DNA of 64,000 bases, from contig NZ_JAJVDH010000002.1 in the NCBI RefSeq assembly GCF_022758145.1, forward strand, positions 496,001 through 560,000. The letters run 5' to 3'. This document shows, piece by piece, positions 31,722 through 42,535 of this stretch (within the stretch, counting starts at the first letter, position 1; every line of letters begins with the position of its first letter). A program made the translations under genes and the position numbers. This DNA is from Pontibacter vulgaris (GTDB taxonomy: Bacteria; Bacteroidota; Bacteroidia; Cytophagales; Hymenobacteraceae). A model generated the notes under the pieces. That model had not been told where the DNA came from, made no database searches, and saw only the letters and a list, made by a program, of their open reading frames with translations.

Positions 31722-32711
31722 ATGTCAATATTAGCATTTCAAATGCCAGAGAAAGTTGTGATGGAAAAAGCCGACGACTTTCATGGTTTATTTGAATTCA
31801 AGCCGCTTGAAAAAGGTTACGGCGTAACCATTGGTAATGCTTTGCGAAGAATATTGCTTTCTTCTCTTGAAGGATACGCAATCACTAGCATTCGCATCCC
31901 TGGTGTACTGCATGAATTTTCGTCTGTTGAAGGCGTAGTTGAGGATGTTTCTGATATCATTCTTAACCTGAAGATGGTTCGCTTTAAGAAAATAAGCGAA
32001 GTAATTGACGATAAGATTACAGTTACCATTAGTGGCCAAGATACCTTTGCTGCTGGTGATATAAGCAAGTTTACTTCTAGTTTTGAGGTTTTAAACCCTG
32101 AACTGGTAATCTGCAATCTTGATAAGAACATGACATTAGAAGTAGAGCTTACAATTCAGAAGGGGCGTGGTTACGTTCCTGCTGATGAAAATAAGCCTGC
32201 TGACCAAGTGTTCGGTGTTATCTCTATTGATGCTATTTACACTCCTATTAAGAATGTAAAATTCAGCGTAGAGAACACACGTGTTGAGCAGAAAACTGAC
32301 TACGAGAAACTTGTTCTTGATATCCAAACAGATGGTTCTATCCATCCGGAAGATGCATTAAAAGGCGCTGCCAATATCTTGATCCAGCACTTCATGCTCT
32401 TCTCAGACAACACTATGACTTTTGAAACAGCCAAGCCTGAAGAGGAGGAAGCTGTAGATGAAGAACTGCTGCACATGCGTAAGGTTCTTAAGACCTCGCT
32501 GCAAGATATGGATTTATCAGTTAGAGCTTATAACTGCCTTAAAGCAGCTGATATCAAAACACTAGGTGACCTGGTGCAACTTGATATTTCTGACATGATG
32601 AAATTCAGAAACTTCGGTAAGAAGTCGTTGACTGAGCTTGAGAATTTAGTTCAGGAGAAAGGTTTGACGTTTGGTATGGACCTTTCTAAGTATAAATTAG
32701 AAGAAGATTAA
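31722..32711 (+). CDS. rpoA: DNA-directed RNA polymerase subunit alpha
   Basis: Assembles RNA polymerase and contacts activators and UP elements. 329 aa: an N-terminal dimerisation domain with [19 protein letters not shown], a linker rich in Glu near residues 240-250, and a C-terminal helix-hairpin-helix domain ([20 protein letters not shown]). It is placed between rpsD and rplQ as usual. Confidence 0.98.
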   Translation: MSILAFQMPEKVVMEKADDFHGLFEFKPLEKGYGVTIGNALRRILLSSLEGYAITSIRIPGVLHEFSSVEGVVEDVSDIILNLKMVRFKKISEVIDDKITVTISGQDTFAAGDISKFTSSFEVLNPELVICNLDKNMTLEVELTIQKGRGYVPADENKPADQVFGVISIDAIYTPIKNVKFSVENTRVEQKTDYEKLVLDIQTDGSIHPEDALKGAANILIQHFMLFSDNTMTFETAKPEEEEAVDEELLHMRKVLKTSLQDMDLSVRAYNCLKAADIKTLGDLVQLDISDMMKFRNFGKKSLTELENLVQEKGLTFGMDLSKYKLEED

Positions 32712-32780
32712 TAATCCTACGGCATAATTCCCGATCCCGCTTAGGTTGATCGACGGTATGCACGTGCACAAATTACAATA

Positions 32781-33272
32781 ATGAGACACGGTAAAAAAAT
32801 AAATCACTTAGGAAGAACCGCAGCGCACCGTAAAGCGATGTTGTCAAATATGGCAGCTTCTCTTATCCTGCACAAACGCGTTTCTACTACAGTAGCTAAA
32901 GCTAAGGCACTTCGCAAGTATGTGGAGCCTCTGCTTACTAAATCAAAAAACGATACTACTCACTCTAGAAGAACTGTATTTGCTTACTTACAGGACAAAG
33001 AGTCTGTAAAAGAACTTTTTGATGAAGTAGCTGGCAAAATTGCTAACAGACCAGGTGGTTACACTCGTATTCTTAAGACTGGCTACAGACTAGGTGATAA
33101 CGCAGAAATGTGTGTTATTGAGCTTGTAGACTACAACGAAGATATGATCTCTACTACTGGCGCTGCAGCTGCTGGTGCTAAGAAAACTCGTCGTCGTGCT
33201 ACTACTAAGAAGAAAGATGTAGAAGCAACTGATGTAGCTACAACAACTGAAGAAACAAAAGATGCTGAATAA
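32781..33272 (+). CDS. rplQ: 50S ribosomal protein L17
   Basis: Tunnel-exit protein. 163 aa: the core ends near residue 120, then comes a low-complexity tail of Ala, Lys, Arg and Thr ([20 protein letters not shown]), an extension also known from other Bacteroidota. The 69-base leader contains a perfect TGCACGTGCA palindrome (32759-32768). A strong terminator follows, ending the ribosomal cluster. Confidence 0.97.
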   Translation: MRHGKKINHLGRTAAHRKAMLSNMAASLILHKRVSTTVAKAKALRKYVEPLLTKSKNDTTHSRRTVFAYLQDKESVKELFDEVAGKIANRPGGYTRILKTGYRLGDNAEMCVIELVDYNEDMISTTGAAAAGAKKTRRRATTKKKDVEATDVATTTEETKDAE

Positions 33273-33293
33273 GCTCATTTGTTAAATATTATT

Positions 33294-33327
33294 AAAGGGA
33301 CATGACGTAAGTCGTGTCCCTTTTTTA
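33294..33327 (+). terminator. Rho-independent terminator after rplQ
   Basis: The stem AAAGGGACATGAC (33294-33306) pairs with GTCGTGTCCCTTT (from 33311) around a GTAA loop and ends in a T run. It closes the rplC-rplQ cluster. The T run holds the -7 box listed for carA. Confidence 0.9.
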
Positions 33328-33333
33328 TTTTTG
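33326..33333 (+). promoter_or_regulatory. Candidate carA promoter (-7 box) in the rplQ terminator T run
   Basis: TATTTTTG fits TAnnTTTG and lies 15 bases before the carA ATG. No -33 TTG is evident at the right distance, and the T run raises the chance of a random match. Confidence 0.45.
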
Positions 33334-33348
33334 TAAAAATCTTAATAA

Positions 33349-34455
33349 ATGAAAAAACATACTTTCTCCGAGGCAATCCTTCTTTTAGAAGATGGTACAG
33401 TTTTCAAAGGCAAAAGCTTGGGGCGCATAGGTACTTCTGGCGGTGAGTTATGCTTTAATACCGGCATGACGGGTTACCAGGAGATTTTTACAGATCCGTC
33501 TTATTACGGGCAAATGGTAGTTACTACAGTATCCCATGTAGGTAACTATGGTGTACAACACGAAGAAGTGGAGTCTGATAAAGTACAAATCAGTGGTTTG
33601 GTTTGTAAAGATTTTTCTCATCATTTCTCGCGTAAAACTGCCGAAGGCTCTTTGCAGGATTATTTTGAAAAAGCCGGTGTAGTAGGAATCTGTGAAATCG
33701 ATACCCGAGCTCTAGTGCGCCACATTCGTGATAAAGGTGCGATGAATGCTATTGTTTCATCTGAAATAACAGATATTGAGGAGTTACGTAATAGGCTTTC
33801 TGAAGTGCCTTCTATGGCCGGCCTAGAGCTATCTTCTCGTGTTAGTACACCTGAAACGTATGAGATGAAACCAGAGGATGTTAAGTATAAAGTAGCTGTA
33901 CTTGACCTTGGTGTTAAGCGTAACAGCCTTTATAATTTTATGCAAAGAGGCTGCGAAGTGAAGGTATTCCCTTATAACACACCTTTCGAAGAAATGGAGA
34001 AGTGGAATCCGGATGGTTATTTTATTTCTAATGGCCCAGGTGATCCGGCTGCTACGCTTGATGCTGTGAATAGTGTGAAACAAATTCTTAAAGTAGAAAA
34101 ACCACTGTTTGGTATTTGCATGGGCCACCAGGTACTCGCACAGGCTAATGGCATTGCGACTTATAAAATGCATAATGGCCACCGTGGTTTAAATCATCCT
34201 GTTAAGAACCTGATTACAGGTAAGTGTGAGGTTACAAGTCAGAACCATGGTTTTGTTGTGGATGCTGAGCAGATCAAAAATCATCCGGATGTAGAAGTAA
34301 CCCATATTAACCTAAACGATAATACAATTGAAGGTATCCGAATAAAAGGTAAGCCTGCTTTTTCGGTACAATATCACCCGGAGTCTTCTCCAGGGCCACA
34401 CGATTCGACTTACCTGTTCGATGATTTTATCGCATTACTAGAGCAAAACAAGTAA
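33349..34455 (+). CDS. carA: Carbamoyl-phosphate synthase small subunit
   Basis: Glutamine amidotransferase subunit supplying ammonia to CarB for arginine and pyrimidine synthesis. 368 aa: an N-terminal CPSase domain and a C-terminal class I GATase domain. The catalytic cysteine is residue 257 in GICMGHQVLAQ, and the His/Glu pair is in YHPESSPGP. carB is not adjacent. The order rplQ-carA-eno is common in Cytophagales. Confidence 0.97.
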   Translation: MKKHTFSEAILLLEDGTVFKGKSLGRIGTSGGELCFNTGMTGYQEIFTDPSYYGQMVVTTVSHVGNYGVQHEEVESDKVQISGLVCKDFSHHFSRKTAEGSLQDYFEKAGVVGICEIDTRALVRHIRDKGAMNAIVSSEITDIEELRNRLSEVPSMAGLELSSRVSTPETYEMKPEDVKYKVAVLDLGVKRNSLYNFMQRGCEVKVFPYNTPFEEMEKWNPDGYFISNGPGDPAATLDAVNSVKQILKVEKPLFGICMGHQVLAQANGIATYKMHNGHRGLNHPVKNLITGKCEVTSQNHGFVVDAEQIKNHPDVEVTHINLNDNTIEGIRIKGKPAFSVQYHPESSPGPHDSTYLFDDFIALLEQNK

Positions 34456-34463
34456 AACCATAA

Positions 34464-35753
<1,290 letters not shown>

Positions 35754-35780
35754 AATCCTATCTGGTAAAATAATTATGGC

Positions 35781-35817
35781 TAAGGCTGTGGGTTATATAA
35801 CTCACAGCCTTATTTTT
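35781..35817 (+). terminator. Rho-independent terminator after eno
   Basis: The 10-bp stem TAAGGCTGTG / CACAGCCTTA (35781-35790 with 35803-35812) is followed by five T residues. Its 3' end merges with the -7 box of the next gene. Confidence 0.85.
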
Positions 35818-35818
35818 G
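35811..35818 (+). promoter_or_regulatory. Candidate promoter (-7 box) of the divIC-like gene
   Basis: TATTTTTG fits TAnnTTTG and begins with the last two bases of the eno terminator stem, 27 bases before the next ATG. No clear -33 TTG is seen. Confidence 0.45.
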
Positions 35819-35844
35819 TAATAGGTCTTTAGCCAAAACACTTT

Positions 35845-36147
35845 ATGTATAAGCGCATCCCGAAACTTTTCCGCAATTTCTACTTTGTTACTTCTGTGTT
35901 GTTTCTGGCTTGGATGATATTTTTTGACTCGAATGATTTTATTACCCAGTACCAGATGAGCAAAAAACTAAGCGACCTGGAGAACGACAAACAATATTAC
36001 CTGGATAAAATAGACGAAGTACAGAAAGACCGCAAGGAGCTGATGAGTAATACGGAATTGCTGGAAAAATTTGCCCGCGAAAAGTACCTGATGAAGCGCC
36101 CGAACGAGGATGTATTTATTGTAGTGCCTAAAAAGGAAGAAGAATAA
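35845..36147 (+). CDS. Septum formation initiator, DivIC/FtsB-like
   Basis: 100 aa with one N-terminal membrane segment (about residues 12-28, SVLFLAWMIFF) followed by a charged coiled coil (KKLSDLENDKQYYLDKIDEV) and a short globular end (FAREKYLMKRPNEDVFIV). This is the DivIC/FtsB plan: a bitopic protein that joins the FtsL/FtsQ division complex. The rplQ-carA-eno-divIC context supports the assignment. FtsB or DivIC naming cannot be decided from sequence alone. Confidence 0.88.
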   Translation: MYKRIPKLFRNFYFVTSVLFLAWMIFFDSNDFITQYQMSKKLSDLENDKQYYLDKIDEVQKDRKELMSNTELLEKFAREKYLMKRPNEDVFIVVPKKEEE

Positions 36148-36227
36148 GTTTATTTTAAATGCTGCTAAGTATAAAGCCAGCATCCCATATCTGTTTACCT
36201 TAACACAGCCCCCTCCCAAATTATTTG

Positions 36228-36235
36228 TAACTTTG
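36228..36235 (+). promoter_or_regulatory. Candidate hscA promoter (-7 box)
   Basis: TAACTTTG fits TAnnTTTG exactly and lies 51 bases before the Hsp70 ATG. A -33 TTG is not evident in the C-rich upstream stretch. Confidence 0.5.
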
Positions 36236-36286
36236 TGCCAACGCGCTGCTGCTCTTTAGCGGCGGCCTTATCTAACTATAGATATT

Positions 36287-38149
36287 ATGGCAAAAGTAGC
36301 AATAAACCTTTCTACAGGCGCTCTTCAGCAGGAAGAGGTAATTGTAGGTATAGACCTGGGTACAACCAATAGCCTGGTTGCCTATGTGCACCCCGAAACT
36401 AAAACACCAACTGCAATAAACGATTTAGGCCGTGGTACCATTGTGCCTTCGGTAGTTCACTTTACACAACAAGGCGAAACCATAATTGGTACGGAGGCAA
36501 AAGATTACCTGATCACTGATCCTGCTAATACTATTTATTCTGTAAAGCGCCTGCTTGGTAAATCATACAAAGATTTAGGTGAGCACAAAGATTACTTTGG
36601 CTACAAGATAATTGATGATAACTCCGAAGGCTTGGTTAAAATCAGGGTAGGAGACAAGTTCTATTCTCCGATTGACCTTTCGGCAGAGATACTGAAAGAA
36701 CTTCGTGCACGTGCCGAGCATGCTTTAAAAACTCCCGTAAACCGTGCTGTGATCACAGTGCCAGCCTACTTCAACGATTCGCAACGACAGGCAACACGTG
36801 ATGCCGGTAAGTTAGCTGGTCTGGAAGTTTTACGAATTGTGAACGAGCCAACAGCAGCGGCCCTTGCTTACGGCATAGGCATAGACCCAACAGAAGAAAA
36901 AACAGTAGCAGTTTATGACTTGGGTGGCGGCACATTCGATATTTCTATACTTAGCATACATCAGGGCATTTTTGAAGTACTGGCCACTAACGGCGATACT
37001 TACCTGGGTGGCGATGACCTGGACCGCGCCATCATCAACCACTGGATACTGGACAACCAGCTTATTGCAGATACTATAAACTCTGACAAAAACCTGTCGC
37101 AGGAGCTGCGCCTGAAAGCCGAAGAAGCCAAGAAAGTACTAAGCACGGGAGAAGTATATGATAGCTATATTAACGATAGCATTAAGTGCCACATTACCCG
37201 CCATACTTTCGAATCGCTGATCAGGCCTATAGTTGATAAAACCATAGATAGCTGCCGAATGGCACTGGCTGATGCTAAATTAACGCCTGAGCAGATCGAT
37301 ACCGTTATTATGGTGGGTGGCTCTACGCGTGTTCCGCTGGTTTATACTTCAGTTTCCGATTTCTTTGGCAAGCCAGCCAACAACTCGCTTAACCCGGATG
37401 AGGTGGTAGCCCTTGGCGCTGCAATTCAGGCCGATATTCTGGCTGGTAACCGCAAAGATATTCTGCTGCTGGATGTAACGCCGCTCACGCTTGGTATTGA
37501 AACTATGGGCGGTTTGATGGATTCTATTATTCCGCGCAATTCTAAAATACCAACCAAGGCAGGCCGCCAGTATACCACCTCTGTAGATGGCCAGGTGAAC
37601 ATGAAAATTTCGGTTTACCAGGGCGAGCGCGATCTGGTACGCGAGAACCGCAAACTGGCTGAGTTCGACCTGAAAGGAATTCCAGCTATGCCGGCAGGCT
37701 TCCCGAAAGTAGATGTAAACTTTATACTTAATGCAGATGGCATCCTTAAAGTAGAAGCCATTGAACTGCGCTCGGGTGTTCGCCAGGAAGTGGAAGTGAA
37801 GCCACAGTATGGTTTAACGGATGCACAGGTAGAGCAAATGCTGATGGACTCGATTACGCACGCCCGCGAAGACGTATCGGCGCGCATGGTAATTGAGGCA
37901 CGCACAACAGCTGAACAAATGCTTTACCAGGTTGAGCGGTTCCTGGAGAAAAACGGCGAACACCTGACTGAAGAAGAGATTGATCTGACGAGAAGCAACA
38001 TTCAAAAGCTGCGTGAATCCCTGACCACAAACGATAAAGACACCATTCTGAAAGCAGTAGATGTGCTGGAAGAACAGACAAGCCCGTTTGCTGAACGTGT
38101 GATGCAGATATCGATCAAGAAGGCGATGGCCGGAAAAAAGATCGAGTAA
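36287..38149 (+). CDS. hscA: Hsp70 chaperone of the HscA type
   Basis: ATP-dependent Hsp70. 620 aa, close to HscA rather than the longer DnaK. The nucleotide-binding domain shows GIDLGTTNSLVAYV (phosphate 1), AVYDLGGGTFDISIL and VMVGGSTRVPLV. The substrate domain reads LDVTPLTLGIETMGGLMDSI, and the C-terminal lid is short without the DnaK EEVD-like tail. The N-terminal extension before GIDLGTT is typical of HscA, which helps transfer Fe-S clusters from IscU. No iscU, iscS, hscB or fdx gene is nearby. A generic Hsp70 role remains possible. Confidence 0.85.
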   Translation: MAKVAINLSTGALQQEEVIVGIDLGTTNSLVAYVHPETKTPTAINDLGRGTIVPSVVHFTQQGETIIGTEAKDYLITDPANTIYSVKRLLGKSYKDLGEHKDYFGYKIIDDNSEGLVKIRVGDKFYSPIDLSAEILKELRARAEHALKTPVNRAVITVPAYFNDSQRQATRDAGKLAGLEVLRIVNEPTAAALAYGIGIDPTEEKTVAVYDLGGGTFDISILSIHQGIFEVLATNGDTYLGGDDLDRAIINHWILDNQLIADTINSDKNLSQELRLKAEEAKKVLSTGEVYDSYINDSIKCHITRHTFESLIRPIVDKTIDSCRMALADAKLTPEQIDTVIMVGGSTRVPLVYTSVSDFFGKPANNSLNPDEVVALGAAIQADILAGNRKDILLLDVTPLTLGIETMGGLMDSIIPRNSKIPTKAGRQYTTSVDGQVNMKISVYQGERDLVRENRKLAEFDLKGIPAMPAGFPKVDVNFILNADGILKVEAIELRSGVRQEVEVKPQYGLTDAQVEQMLMDSITHAREDVSARMVIEARTTAEQMLYQVERFLEKNGEHLTEEEIDLTRSNIQKLRESLTTNDKDTILKAVDVLEEQTSPFAERVMQISIKKAMAGKKIE

Positions 38150-38163
38150 CGATAATTTACGCT

Positions 38164-38208
38164 AAAGAGAAAACGCCGGTAACTATAAATTGCCGGCCTT
38201 TTCTCTTT
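38164..38208 (+). terminator. Bidirectional-type terminator after hscA
   Basis: The stem AAAGAGAAAA-GCCGG / CCGGC-TTTTCTCTTT (38164-38179 with 38193-38208) has one C-C mismatch. The loop contains AACTATA, a word over-represented in this genome. Confidence 0.8.
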
Positions 38209-38353
38209 ATATACTTATAGCTTATTTAAGATGCTGTTGCAGCCAGTTTATAGTTTGGACTGTATCACATATTTATTAGAATTGCCGTCGTACTTTGCTG
38301 GTGATAAGTATAAACTGAGCCTGCTGGTTGCTTACAAGTATAAAACAATGGCC

Positions 38354-38701
38354 TTAGGTCTGCATTTGATAGACAGACAGAGCCAGGTGCAGAAATTTAT
38401 AGTTCAGGAAAAGCAAGGTGCCCGCAATTACAACTCCAATAAATAAGTTCGCATAGGCAGCATCCTGTTCTCGTATCTCTTTCAGAGCCCAGTAGATATA
38501 AGCAGCCAAAGCAAGTATGGCATACATCAAAAGCAGCGCAGGTACAGCAACCAAAACAAAAGCAGGTACCAATTGCCAGAAATAGTTAAAACCAAACCAT
38601 GCCAGGTTCAGCACCCAAACCAGCAATTGTGCAGCCATACTTTTCTTCGCTGAGCTTAAACTCAACTTTCTGAAAATGGCTGCCTCTTTGCCTGCTGCCA
38701 T
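38354..38701 (-). CDS. Small membrane protein of unknown function
   Basis: 115 aa with three hydrophobic segments (about residues 25-45, 48-72 and 85-108) after a short basic N-terminus. No family is recognised. It begins 5 bases after the dehydrogenase stop on the same strand and is probably translated from the same message. Reading frame and position are convincing; the function is unknown. Confidence 0.7.
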   Translation of the reverse strand: MAAGKEAAIFRKLSLSSAKKSMAAQLLVWVLNLAWFGFNYFWQLVPAFVLVAVPALLLMYAILALAAYIYWALKEIREQDAAYANLFIGVVIAGTLLFLNYKFLHLALSVYQMQT

Positions 38702-38705
38702 TTGG

Positions 38706-39773
38706 TTATAGTTTTACACCCAGCTTTTTGCCCAGCTCTTCCAGGTCTTTTTCAACAGGCTCCAGTAGTGGTATTCCTTTCTTCAGGCGCTTTTCTGTCA
38801 TTTCACGTTCCGGATCACCAGGAATAAGTACAGCTTTCTCGTTTTTCTTCACTTTGGCGTGCCTGAAAGAATTGATCCAGTTATCCATGTGCGATTTAAA
38901 CTCATCAGCAGGGCGGAAAGCATCTATGCGCATGGCGCCCAGAAAGTGCCCGATGCCTTCGCCAGGCAGGTTATCAGCCACCGGTAAAAAGCTAACAAAA
39001 GGAGGTACCCACGGGCCATAGTTCGCACCCGAAAGTACAGCCGAAAAAATATCTACAATGGCGCCTAGTGCATAGCCCTTATGGCTGCCGTGAGTCAGGT
39101 CGCTACCCAGTGGCAGCAGTGCGCCGCCAATTTTCAGTTCGTTGGCATTGTCCGTATCCTCGCCATCGGCAGTCTGTATCCAGCCTAGAGGGGCTTTCTT
39201 TTCTTTGCGTTGCAGGATTTCCAGTTTACCGTTGGCAGCTGAGGCAGTGGCAAAGTCGGCTACAAAAGGTGGCTGGTCTTTGGTAGGTATGGCTACAGCA
39301 ATCGGGTTGGTGCCCAGCATGCGGTCTATGGAATGAGTAGGCGCAACCAAGGGGCTGGCGTTGGTCATGGCAATACCGATCATATCAGATGAAAGTGCTT
39401 CCATAGCGTGGTAACCGGCTATGCCAAAGTGGTTGGAGTTTTTAACCGATACCCAACCTGTTCCAACATTATTGGCTTTCTCAATAGCAATATCCATGGC
39501 GCGCGGCGCTATTACCAGGCCTAAGCCCGCGTCGCCATCTACTGTGGCTGTGCTTGGTGTTTCGTGTACAATGCGAATTTTAGGTTTTATATTAATGCGG
39601 CCGGCTTCCCATAAACGCACATAACCACTCAGGCGGGCAACACCATGCGAATCAACGCCACGTAGGTCGGCTTCTAATAAAACCTCAGCGGCAAGTTTTG
39701 CATCTTCGGGCGGGCAGCCCATACGCAGGAAAATTTCCTGGGTAAAATCGAAAAGTTGTCGGTATGGATACAT
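38706..39773 (-). CDS. Type 2 malate/L-lactate dehydrogenase family oxidoreductase
   Basis: NAD(P)-dependent oxidoreductase of the Ldh/Mdh type 2 fold (malate, lactate, ureidoglycolate and related 2-hydroxy acids). 355 aa. Family motifs are DLRGVDSHGVARL near residues 36-48, with the catalytic-type histidine, VKNSNHFGIAGYHAM, NASPLVAPTHS and GSHKGYALG. It is on the minus strand, with the small membrane gene directly behind it. Substrate specificity cannot be assigned. Confidence 0.92.
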   Translation of the reverse strand: MYPYRQLFDFTQEIFLRMGCPPEDAKLAAEVLLEADLRGVDSHGVARLSGYVRLWEAGRINIKPKIRIVHETPSTATVDGDAGLGLVIAPRAMDIAIEKANNVGTGWVSVKNSNHFGIAGYHAMEALSSDMIGIAMTNASPLVAPTHSIDRMLGTNPIAVAIPTKDQPPFVADFATASAANGKLEILQRKEKKAPLGWIQTADGEDTDNANELKIGGALLPLGSDLTHGSHKGYALGAIVDIFSAVLSGANYGPWVPPFVSFLPVADNLPGEGIGHFLGAMRIDAFRPADEFKSHMDNWINSFRHAKVKKNEKAVLIPGDPEREMTEKRLKKGIPLLEPVEKDLEELGKKLGVKL

Positions 39774-39971
39774 AATGTATAAGCTATTTCAGGGTGGTAA
39801 AAGTAATAAATTATGAAAGCAATGCCTCGGATTATACTTTGTTAACTCATTTGGCAACAGCATTCACGGAGCTTTTTTACTTAAAATATCTTCTTTTTTC
39901 TATACTTTCGGCCTGGCTTAAGTTTTTGGAACATAATTTGTCTGTGACAGCTTAAGCAAAACAATCTTCCT

Positions 39972-42332
39972 ATGAAAAAAGCGTTACTATCGATTTGGTT
40001 ATTGGCAGCGGCATTTATGGCGCAGGCGCAAACCAAGCTGTTGTTCGAGGAAACTCTTACCGAGGCCTACCTGCTAAAGTATAACACTACTTCCGGAGGT
40101 GCCAGTCAGGCCAGCATCAACAGCATTATTTCAGCATTAGCCACCAGCAGCGGTCGTACTAAACCTGAGTTTGTGGTACGCTACGAGCAGCAGTCCCGCA
40201 TTTCTGATAACGGCGATCAGTTACAGCTAAAAGTACAGCTGGATCGCATAAAAGTAGGCGGCGATGTAAACTATAAGGGCTTCGATATAAGTGAGGTGTT
40301 ACTGCCTGAAAAGCTGAATTTCAAGGTAAAACTGCTGAACGCTCAGAACAAAGAGATCAAAAGTTATACTTACACCAACATCGCCTTTAATAAAACAGGC
40401 GTGGTGCTGGCTGATTTTACCATACCTGATACAGCCGCCAATCAGAACTATAAGTTAAAAGTAGAGGATAAAGAGCTAGTTTATACTTCGGAAAGTGTGC
40501 GCCGTGTGCAGGAGCGCCTGAACCTGGTGCGCGATTATTATGCTGCCGAAACTACTATAAATGTAGCTCTACGCGATATTCAGCGCATCACGCCTGATGA
40601 TATAGACCGTATCAGCCACCACGACCGCAACCTAAGCCAGATGGAGGAGCTTTTCGGGCGATTGCAGGCTGCCGATTATAAAGAAAAGCTGAACCTACGC
40701 CAGTATGACCCTCAAAACCTGGCCTCTAAAATGAGCCAGTTGCACCAGTTGTTGAAAGAGCGCCGCCGTGCCATTGATTATGCACTGGCTACCTTGGATC
40801 AGCAGTTCTATAACCGTGGGGTAGGTATGCTTACTGGAGGCAATGTGCGTGCTGCACAGGATTACTTCATAAAATCTTTGGAGGTAAATCCGAAGTTTGC
40901 TCCTGCGCACCTGCAACTGGCCCGCCTCGATTTTGTGAACGGCTATATAAAAGAAGCTGCCGGCCGAACCCGCGACATGCTGAAAGGTATGCGCATCGAT
41001 CCTGAAACAGAACAGATGACATTGGTGCTGGCAAATGATATTTATACTTCCTACCTCAGCCAGGGAAATAACCTGATCTCGCGCGGTGACTATAACAATG
41101 CCCTAGCTGCTTTTAACGATGCCCGCGAAATGTGCAGCATAGGTGGGGTTCGCTGCAACATGCCTGCCCTGAACGATGGCGAAGGCCGCGCTGCGCTGGG
41201 AGCTTATAAAAGTATAATAGCTGAAGGCAAACGCGCCTTATCACTGAATAACCTGGCTAAAGCGGAGCAACTGGCTGCGGAAGCACTGCATTTTCAGAAG
41301 GAATACGATAATTACCTGCACACAGAGCCACAGGCTACAGAGCTGCAAAACCAGGTGAAATACCAGTTTTATGTGCAGAACATAGACAAAGGCAAGCGCT
41401 ACCTGAACGAGAAAAACTACGAAGCAGCGCTCGGGCAGTTTGAAGAAGCGCTGGAACTGGAACAAAACTATACTTTTAAGTATGTACAGGAACTGGGGTT
41501 ATTGACTCAGAAAGCGGCAAAACCTGTGTTGCTGGCTAAACTGAACGATGGTTACCAGCAGGCAATGAGCAACCAACTGGCCAATGCCCGCGAAGTAGCT
41601 TCAGTTACGCTTGCCATGCAAACCCGTTATGCGTTGGAGCAGGATGCCGATATCAGAACAAAGTATAACCTGCTGCGCGATCGCATTTTTACACAGGAAT
41701 GTATAAATACACAGGCTGCTTACGATAAGCATTTCCAGGCTGCAAAAGAGCTGATTAAAGCAAAGCAGTTTATATCTGCTGATATGGCCTACCAGGCTGC
41801 CATAAAAGCAGCTGACGATATGGCCACCTGCAACATTGCTACTTTTACAGCAAAAGATGGGCGCGAAGCTATTGCTGCAGCAGCTATTTACCAGCGCATG
41901 CTGGAAGAAGCAGCGCATTTTGTATATAGTAGCCGTTACACCGAAGCGATCCTGAAGTATAACGAAGCCGAAAAACAGTACCTCACGAACGATGTAAGAC
42001 GTTTTGGGCTGAACCATATTTCGCTTTTCAACTATGCTAAAGATAACCAGAAGCTCCCTTTTACAGCTGCTGTTGTTAACCATTTTGCAAGTATAGGAGA
42101 GGAGCAGATAGCAGTGCAGTTATTAAATGTGCTGCTGGAAAAAGACTATCCGAGGAGAAAAACCAAAAAAGTACAGGAGCAGTTAGGCAAGCAGTTGGCT
42201 GCTAAGGATGCGCAATTAGGTTTAAAAGAAGATGTGGAAGCCTTAGCCTCTAAACACACCAACAATAACCGCGACCTGAAGAAGTTGAGAAAGGCTTACG
42301 AGAAAGAAAGAAAACGCATATCAAAAGCATAA
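39972..42332 (+). CDS. Exported TPR-containing protein of unknown function
   Basis: 786 aa with a clear signal peptide (MKKALLSIWLLAAAFMAQAQ, cleavage after AQA) and no lipobox. The N-terminal 180 residues look beta-rich. The rest is helical with TPR-like units, for example near residues 280-335 (NVRAAQDYFIKSLEVNPKFA) and 473-497 (YLNEKNYEAALGQFEEALEL); the C-terminus is Lys/Arg-rich. No catalytic motif is seen. A periplasmic or surface scaffold is a reasonable guess. It stands alone, with an 18-bp terminator stem overlapping its stop codon. Confidence 0.82.
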   Translation: MKKALLSIWLLAAAFMAQAQTKLLFEETLTEAYLLKYNTTSGGASQASINSIISALATSSGRTKPEFVVRYEQQSRISDNGDQLQLKVQLDRIKVGGDVNYKGFDISEVLLPEKLNFKVKLLNAQNKEIKSYTYTNIAFNKTGVVLADFTIPDTAANQNYKLKVEDKELVYTSESVRRVQERLNLVRDYYAAETTINVALRDIQRITPDDIDRISHHDRNLSQMEELFGRLQAADYKEKLNLRQYDPQNLASKMSQLHQLLKERRRAIDYALATLDQQFYNRGVGMLTGGNVRAAQDYFIKSLEVNPKFAPAHLQLARLDFVNGYIKEAAGRTRDMLKGMRIDPETEQMTLVLANDIYTSYLSQGNNLISRGDYNNALAAFNDAREMCSIGGVRCNMPALNDGEGRAALGAYKSIIAEGKRALSLNNLAKAEQLAAEALHFQKEYDNYLHTEPQATELQNQVKYQFYVQNIDKGKRYLNEKNYEAALGQFEEALELEQNYTFKYVQELGLLTQKAAKPVLLAKLNDGYQQAMSNQLANAREVASVTLAMQTRYALEQDADIRTKYNLLRDRIFTQECINTQAAYDKHFQAAKELIKAKQFISADMAYQAAIKAADDMATCNIATFTAKDGREAIAAAAIYQRMLEEAAHFVYSSRYTEAILKYNEAEKQYLTNDVRRFGLNHISLFNYAKDNQKLPFTAAVVNHFASIGEEQIAVQLLNVLLEKDYPRRKTKKVQEQLGKQLAAKDAQLGLKEDVEALASKHTNNNRDLKKLRKAYEKERKRISKA

Positions 42333-42371
42333 ATGTAAAAAGGCAGGATGTTCTCCTGCCTTTTTACATTT
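42331..42371. terminator. Perfect 18-bp bidirectional terminator after the TPR gene
   Basis: AAATGTAAAAAGGCAGGA (42331-42348) and its exact complement (42354-42371) enclose a 5-base loop. A and T runs on the two arms suit both directions. The stem begins within the TAA stop of the TPR gene. Confidence 0.92.
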
Positions 42372-42535
42372 ATAGTTGTTTTAATGTCATTTTGAGCGCA
42401 GTTGGGAAATCGATTTCAGCTTATAGTTAAAGTTTATACTTGATTGAACCAGGCTATACTTTCATAGTTACATCTATTCCTGGGAGCTCTACCTACCTAT
42501 TGTTATCATAGTTAGCTTTGGTGCGCTCATGGCCG

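Noticed and set aside
19400-33300. Considered a CRISPR array, prophage or IS element anywhere in the window
   Set aside because: No regularly spaced direct repeats, transposase, integrase or phage structural genes are seen; the ribosomal cluster is uninterrupted.
38231-38446. 71-codon open frame on the plus strand after hscA
   Set aside because: It overlaps the end of the convergent membrane-protein gene, has no family character, and its composition looks like non-coding DNA with AAGTATA words.
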